Under the pieces are notes generated by a model. It worked only from the letters and a program-made list of their open reading frames with translations, had not been told where the DNA came from and did not search any database. This document shows positions 12,166 through 14,833 of a stretch of 14,833 nucleotides of DNA, piece after piece; position 1 is the stretch's first letter, and each line of letters begins with the position of its first letter. Source of the stretch: UBA12403 sp043808565 (GTDB lineage Bacteria; Patescibacteriota; Patescibacteriia; UBA9934; GWF2-40-263); contig JAZDEQ010000074.1 in NCBI GenBank assembly GCA_043808565.1, forward strand, positions 1 to 14,833, written 5' to 3'. The position numbers and the translations under genes are program-made.

Positions 12166-13413
12166 ATGCGCATCATCGCAATCGTACTCGCGTCCCTTCT
12201 CGTGTCCCTCACCTCCAATAGCGCCCTGGCCGCCGTCCCGTGCGCGGCCGTGCCGTGCACGCCGACCACCAAGTCGGAAAGGGAAGCCGCAGCCAAGGCT
12301 CTCAGGGATCAGAGGGCTGCCGCAGCCAAGGCTCTTGTCGACCAGTGCGGAGCACTGGCCACCGACAAGGCCGTGGTCGCCCGGGCCAGCCGCGCGATCG
12401 AGTCGGCCTCGCAGCACAGGCTGTCCCTGGCCGATGTCGCCTGGGCCGATCCGATGACCTGCATCATGCCGGTCGTCACGCCACAGGCTGGGCAGTGGAC
12501 CTGGGATGGCTACGGTTGGACCAACCCCATCACTACCGCCAATGCGATCGCAGTCGCTGGGAAGCGTCTCGCCGCCGTGGAGGAAAGGTTGAATGCCACC
12601 GACGAGATGTTGGTGGGCGTCGCCATCGACGTCGGTAACCTCACGAAGAGCCAGAAGAGGCAGGACACCTCGATCGATGGGCTCATGAAAACGACGTTCG
12701 GACTCAGTGTGGATCACGAAACTGGGCGGTATACCCAGATCATGGATCCCAACAACACGGTAGTCGGCCGACTCGCCAACAACGATGAGGTTCTCTACGG
12801 CAACTACAAGATTGAGGGCGACTACCCCACGTTGGTCGATGACTCCGGATCCTACAGGATCCCTGCCGCCACCAGCGTCATGGGACGGCTCGACACCGTC
12901 CAGGATGACATCGCCAAGCTTTCGATCCAGCCCAACAGGTTCAGCCTGTTGGGTGGTGGCCTCGGGCAGACCGAGCTCAAAGAGTGTGGTCGGATGACCC
13001 GCGGATCCAGTGCTTTCGGCGGCGGCTTCGACCTCACGGTCGGTGGCCACTATGATCGCCTCGTCCTCGGCGGCAACTTCATCGGCGTCGCCTTGAGTGA
13101 GAGCCTCGAACGCCCGACCGAAGGCGGTGAACCGGCATCCGACAGGGTGTTGGGATACCGTGTTCTGGTCGATGCGGCCGCTGGCTATGCTGGCGACAAG
13201 ATCGTCGCCGGTGGCGGCTTTGGCATCCTCACGGGTGCCACCGAGGGTCTCAAGACCGTCGGCTTCGCGGTCACCGGATACGGCGGCTATGTGGTCTCCG
13301 AACCTTTCGTCGCCGGGCTTCGGGTGATCTTCGCCCCCAGTTCCATCGACGATGGCCAGACCAAGACCAGCCGAGCCGTCGGCATCTTCGGGACTGCCGG
13401 GGTGACCTTCTAG
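12166..13413 (+). CDS. Secreted protein with a probable outer-membrane beta-barrel (GC-rich, likely imported)
   Basis: This 415-residue protein has a signal peptide (residues 1-22, cleavage after ALA), an Ala/Lys/Arg-rich helical region (about 30-65), a Trp-rich patch GQWTWDGYGW (110-119) and a coiled-coil-like stretch (about 129-172, AAVEERLNATDEML). The last ~160 residues (255-415) are alternating, Gly- and aromatic-rich strands that end in GVTF; a final Phe is the mark of Gram-negative outer-membrane proteins. I recognise no specific family. The frame is open upstream to 11773, but the SD and signal peptide fix the ATG at 12166. Codon and base use are strongly GC-rich compared with the genes before 10893, pointing to transfer from a diderm donor. 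A large frame on the opposite strand is a shadow. Confidence 0.75.
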   Translation: MRIIAIVLASLLVSLTSNSALAAVPCAAVPCTPTTKSEREAAAKALRDQRAAAAKALVDQCGALATDKAVVARASRAIESASQHRLSLADVAWADPMTCIMPVVTPQAGQWTWDGYGWTNPITTANAIAVAGKRLAAVEERLNATDEMLVGVAIDVGNLTKSQKRQDTSIDGLMKTTFGLSVDHETGRYTQIMDPNNTVVGRLANNDEVLYGNYKIEGDYPTLVDDSGSYRIPAATSVMGRLDTVQDDIAKLSIQPNRFSLLGGGLGQTELKECGRMTRGSSAFGGGFDLTVGGHYDRLVLGGNFIGVALSESLERPTEGGEPASDRVLGYRVLVDAAAGYAGDKIVAGGGFGILTGATEGLKTVGFAVTGYGGYVVSEPFVAGLRVIFAPSSIDDGQTKTSRAVGIFGTAGVTF

Positions 13414-13464
13414 GTTCACCTCGACCCCCCCCCGGCCTCCTCGTGTCAGGTTCCTCTCAACTTT

Positions 13465-13503
13465 GGGAGGGCGTTCACTTCACTCTGAAGTGGACGCCCT
13501 CTC
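13465..13503. terminator. Long hairpin after the beta-barrel gene
   Basis: GAGGGCGTTCACTTC (13467-13481) pairs with GAAGTGGACGCCCTC (13487-13501, one G-U) around ACTCT, extendable by two pairs. It is a very stable stem without a U-tract on either side, so it may be an RNA-stabilising or Rho-assisted 3' end. Confidence 0.5.
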
Positions 13504-13548
13504 ATGCTCAAGTCTCACGATTTTCAGAATTATATTTTATCCACGCCC

Positions 13549-13584
13549 TCACCTCTCCCCTAACCCCTCCCCGGAAGGGAGGGG
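13549..13584. repeat. Single unit of the palindromic repeat found in the helicase gene
   Basis: The outer arm CTCACCTCTCCCC is followed by three bases and the 21-nt unit (13564-13584), which is identical to 7643-7663. It lies between the two GC-rich genes, tying this region to the same genome as the helicase. Confidence 0.85.
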
Positions 13585-13591
13585 AAATGCG

Positions 13592-13600
13592 TGATAAAAT
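13592..13600 (+). promoter_or_regulatory. Possible extended -10 promoter
   Basis: TGATAAAAT (TG-N-TAAAAT) is the same nonamer that lies upstream of the helicase gene. No -35 is evident in the GC-rich repeat before it. It would start a ~230-nt structured leader for the lipoprotein gene. The leader also contains a palindrome CCGCGG-GCATG-CCGCGG and an orphan AGGAGA at 13677 with no start codon behind it. Confidence 0.35.
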
Positions 13601-13715
13601 ACAGCTCTGAGGATCGTGGTTGCCCTCGGTTTTCAAAACCCGCGGGCATGCCGCGGTCTTAATGGCGTTATTCCTTAGGAGAACGACGTCATTCACGGCA
13701 CCCAGATCCTATCCC

Positions 13716-13755
13716 GAGGACGGTAAGGGCAATCCTCGGATTGCCCGCTGTCCTC
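13716..13755 (+). promoter_or_regulatory. GTAN-CUCG hairpin motif, copy 4
   Basis: The core GGGCAATCCTCGGATTGCCC (13727-13746) is an 8-bp stem with the CUCG loop, preceded by GTAA (13723-13726). The outer stem GAGGAC (13716-13721) with GTCCTC (13750-13755) is perfect and again different in sequence from the other copies. Confidence 0.75.
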
Positions 13756-13779
13756 ATTTGTCCCAACCCAATCCACCGG

Positions 13780-13808
13780 GGGCAGCAAAAGGATAAATCC
13801 TTTGCCCC
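13780..13808 (+). promoter_or_regulatory. Leader hairpin before the lipoprotein gene
   Basis: GGG...GC-A-AAAGGA (13780-13793) pairs with TCCTTTGCCCC (13798-13808) around TAAA, with small bulges. It ends about 20 bases before the SD (GGAGAA, 13829-13834). Confidence 0.5.
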
Positions 13809-13837
13809 AATCGACCCCCCCACCCATTGGAGAAGCC

Positions 13838-14569
13838 ATGAGAGCCTCCTGTTACCTGATCTCCCTGTTCCTCGGTGTCGCAGGATGCGGCACCAACAGC
13901 AGCAACACCTGCGACTCCGGCGCTCCCTGCGCCGCCGACGACACCGACGCCGACACGGATGCCGACGCTGACAGCGACACCGATGCCGATGCCGACGCGG
14001 ACGCAGACGCCGATGCAGATGCTGATGCCGACGCGGACGCAGACGCTGACAGCGATGCGGATGCCGATGTCGAGGTCTTCACCCTGTGCTGGAAAATTGC
14101 CGCCTCTGGCGCCGAAGAATGCGGCGATTGGCTCAATGTCCAGTCAGCAGGCGGCAACACGAACTGCAACCTCAACCAGGCCGAAGACGGCCAGCTCTGG
14201 GTATGGGACGACAACTCCTGGTCCTGGGACTCGATCGTGTCCCAAGACGGAGACCTGTCCCAGAACGGCGAACTCGGTACCGACGGCCTCTGCGGCGAGA
14301 TCTCCGGATCCTCCGGAGAAGTCGTGACGGCCAACACGATCTTCTTTTCCACCGAAGTTCCGGGCGTGCCCTGGTACGGAGTGGGGAACTGGTCGTTCGA
14401 TCCGATCGACGTCTTCCTGGCCTACGAGGGCACCTTCACACTGAACGGCAGTGTGGTCGTGCCAGACCTCACCTACAATGGCGAACGGGGCGGCGATGCC
14501 AGCCTGCCATTCCTCTTGGGGCTCGAACCCCAGAACTACGTCGGCGATCTCGCCTTCACCCTCCCCTAG
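13838..14569 (+). CDS. Lipoprotein with an Asp-Ala repeat linker (GC-rich, likely imported)
   Basis: This 243-residue protein starts with a short lipoprotein signal peptide whose lipobox is VAGC, with Cys17 as the lipidation site. A Ser/Asn/Cys-rich spacer is followed by an acidic low-complexity linker of alternating Asp-Ala/Asp-Thr/Asp-Ser (about residues 35-76). The C-terminal globular domain (77-243) is Trp- and Cys-containing (LCWKIAASGAEECGDW, NTNCNLN, GLCGEISG). I do not recognise that domain. Lipoproteins with D-A or D-T linkers are, from recollection, typical of Myxococcota-like bacteria. The start is set by GGAGAA at 13829-13834. GC-rich codon use matches the beta-barrel gene and not the rest of the window. 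Likely a surface-displayed protein. Confidence 0.75.
   Translation: MRASCYLISLFLGVAGCGTNSSNTCDSGAPCAADDTDADTDADADSDTDADADADADADADADADADADADSDADADVEVFTLCWKIAASGAEECGDWLNVQSAGGNTNCNLNQAEDGQLWVWDDNSWSWDSIVSQDGDLSQNGELGTDGLCGEISGSSGEVVTANTIFFSTEVPGVPWYGVGNWSFDPIDVFLAYEGTFTLNGSVVVPDLTYNGERGGDASLPFLLGLEPQNYVGDLAFTLP
13940..14066 (+). repeat. Asp-Ala codon repeat tract
   Basis: Alternating GAY/GCN codons. The 23-nt block beginning GATGCCGACGCGGACGCAGA is present twice (13988-14010 and 14024-14046), offset by 36 bp or 12 codons, which indicates growth by in-frame duplication. Confidence 0.85.
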
Positions 14570-14608
14570 TCCGTCCCCGGCCGTCTCAGAGCGGTCCACA
14601 ACTTGAAT

Positions 14609-14687
14609 CCCCTAGACCCACGCGTCAACGGAGAAGGAACCCCTTTTGTTCTTCTCTGGCGCAGGTCTCGGGGTTTTTTCTTTTTTT
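14609..14687 (+). terminator. Rod-like Rho-independent terminator of the lipoprotein gene
   Basis: CCCCTAGACC (14609-14618) pairs with GGTCTCGGGG (14664-14673, one mismatch), GCG with CGC, and GAGAAGGAAC with GTTCTTCTC (one bulge) around CCCTTTT. T6-C-T7 follows (14674-14687). Its architecture (long interrupted rod plus U-tract) is like the small RNA at 11004-11107, but the loop is different. Confidence 0.85.
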
Positions 14688-14713
14688 ATCGAATCCTCTC
14701 TCCTAACCTCTCC

Positions 14714-14833
14714 CCTACGTTATTGTTAAGGGGAGAGGGAATGTCAAAATGTGTTAATATTACAATAAACACATTTTGACGTTATTAAAAAAATAACCCA
14801 CCAACTTCCCCCTCCCCTTAACCCGAACGTAGG
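14714..14833. mobile_element. Nested inverted-repeat element, possibly MITE- or REPIN-like
   Basis: The ends are 28-nt inverted repeats with four mismatches: CCTACGTTATTGTTAAGGGG and on to GGGAA (14714-14741), and TTCCCCCTCCCCTTAACCCG and on to CGTAGG (14806-14833). Inside is a perfect 13-bp inverted repeat GTCAAAATGTGTT (14743-14755) / AACACATTTTGAC (14768-14780), then a GTTATT/AATAAC hairpin (14781-14797). No coding capacity. The right arm ends at the last base of the window, so the element may extend further. Confidence 0.6.

Noticed and set aside
11871..12296. - strand open frames overlapping the leader hairpins
   Set aside because: No start signal; palindromes read similarly on both strands and produce spurious open frames.
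12160..13419. Long 419-codon open frame on the - strand
   Set aside because: It is the mirror of the GC-rich beta-barrel gene, has no signal, domain or SD, and is explained by GC-rich codon bias.
13662..13796. 44-codon frame in the leader of the lipoprotein gene
   Set aside because: No SD, no recognisable protein feature, and it reads through hairpin copy 4; the region is better explained as structured leader.
13852..14352. - strand frame of Ser-Ala repeats and + strand frame of Pro-Thr repeats over the lipoprotein gene
   Set aside because: They are out-of-frame readings of the Asp-Ala codon tract; only the + frame from 13838 has a lipobox and SD.
1..14833. tRNA or rRNA genes
   Set aside because: No T-loop GGTTCRAATCC-type box with an acceptor stem was found; the GGTTCAA at 90-96 belongs to intron domain V.

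Overview
The window looks like a piece of a small-genome Patescibacteria/CPR bacterium, most likely Parcubacteria-like. This is inferred from AT-rich compact genes, ATGA stop/start overlaps, almost no Shine-Dalgarno (SD) sequences before the AT-rich genes, UGA used as a stop, a DUF2207 protein, and GC-rich palindromic repeats lying between and inside genes. No rRNA, tRNA or marker gene is present to prove it.

Layout. Positions 1 to ~136 hold the 3' end of a group II intron (domains V and VI). It abuts a tightly packed set of four genes (135-2605): a HAD-like phosphatase with a frameshift, an alpha/beta hydrolase, a Nudix hydrolase and a NYN-domain nuclease-like protein. A second + strand block (2723-6534) encodes a mannose-1-phosphate guanylyltransferase, an MltG-type lytic transglycosylase and a DUF2207 membrane protein: envelope functions, ending at a strong bidirectional terminator. 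A lone membrane-anchored Cache sensor lies on the - strand (6663-7226). A UvrD/PcrA-type helicase (7402-9570) carries two in-frame palindromic repeat insertions. A small membrane protein with an RskA-like domain and a RelE-type toxin-antitoxin pair follow, to 10893.

From 10894 to the end the character changes. Protein genes are sparse, structured non-coding DNA dominates, and the two clear genes are GC-rich with strong SD sequences: a secreted protein with a probable outer-membrane beta-barrel (12166-13413) and a lipoprotein with an Asp-Ala repeat linker (13838-14569). Both look imported from a diderm, GC-rich donor. Their leaders carry four copies of a hairpin motif (GTAN, an 8-bp stem, a CUCG loop). 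Upstream are a promoter-driven ~100-nt rod-shaped RNA and a second hairpin. Both present a 9-nt loop of the form YCUCCUCCU inside a conserved AUG...CAU frame, complementary to the AGGAG(A)-type SD that the AT-rich genes lack and the imported genes have.

The most interesting hypothesis is an RNA layer (anti-SD loops plus leader hairpins) tied to imported surface-protein cassettes. The structures are read directly from the sequence; the regulation is inference.
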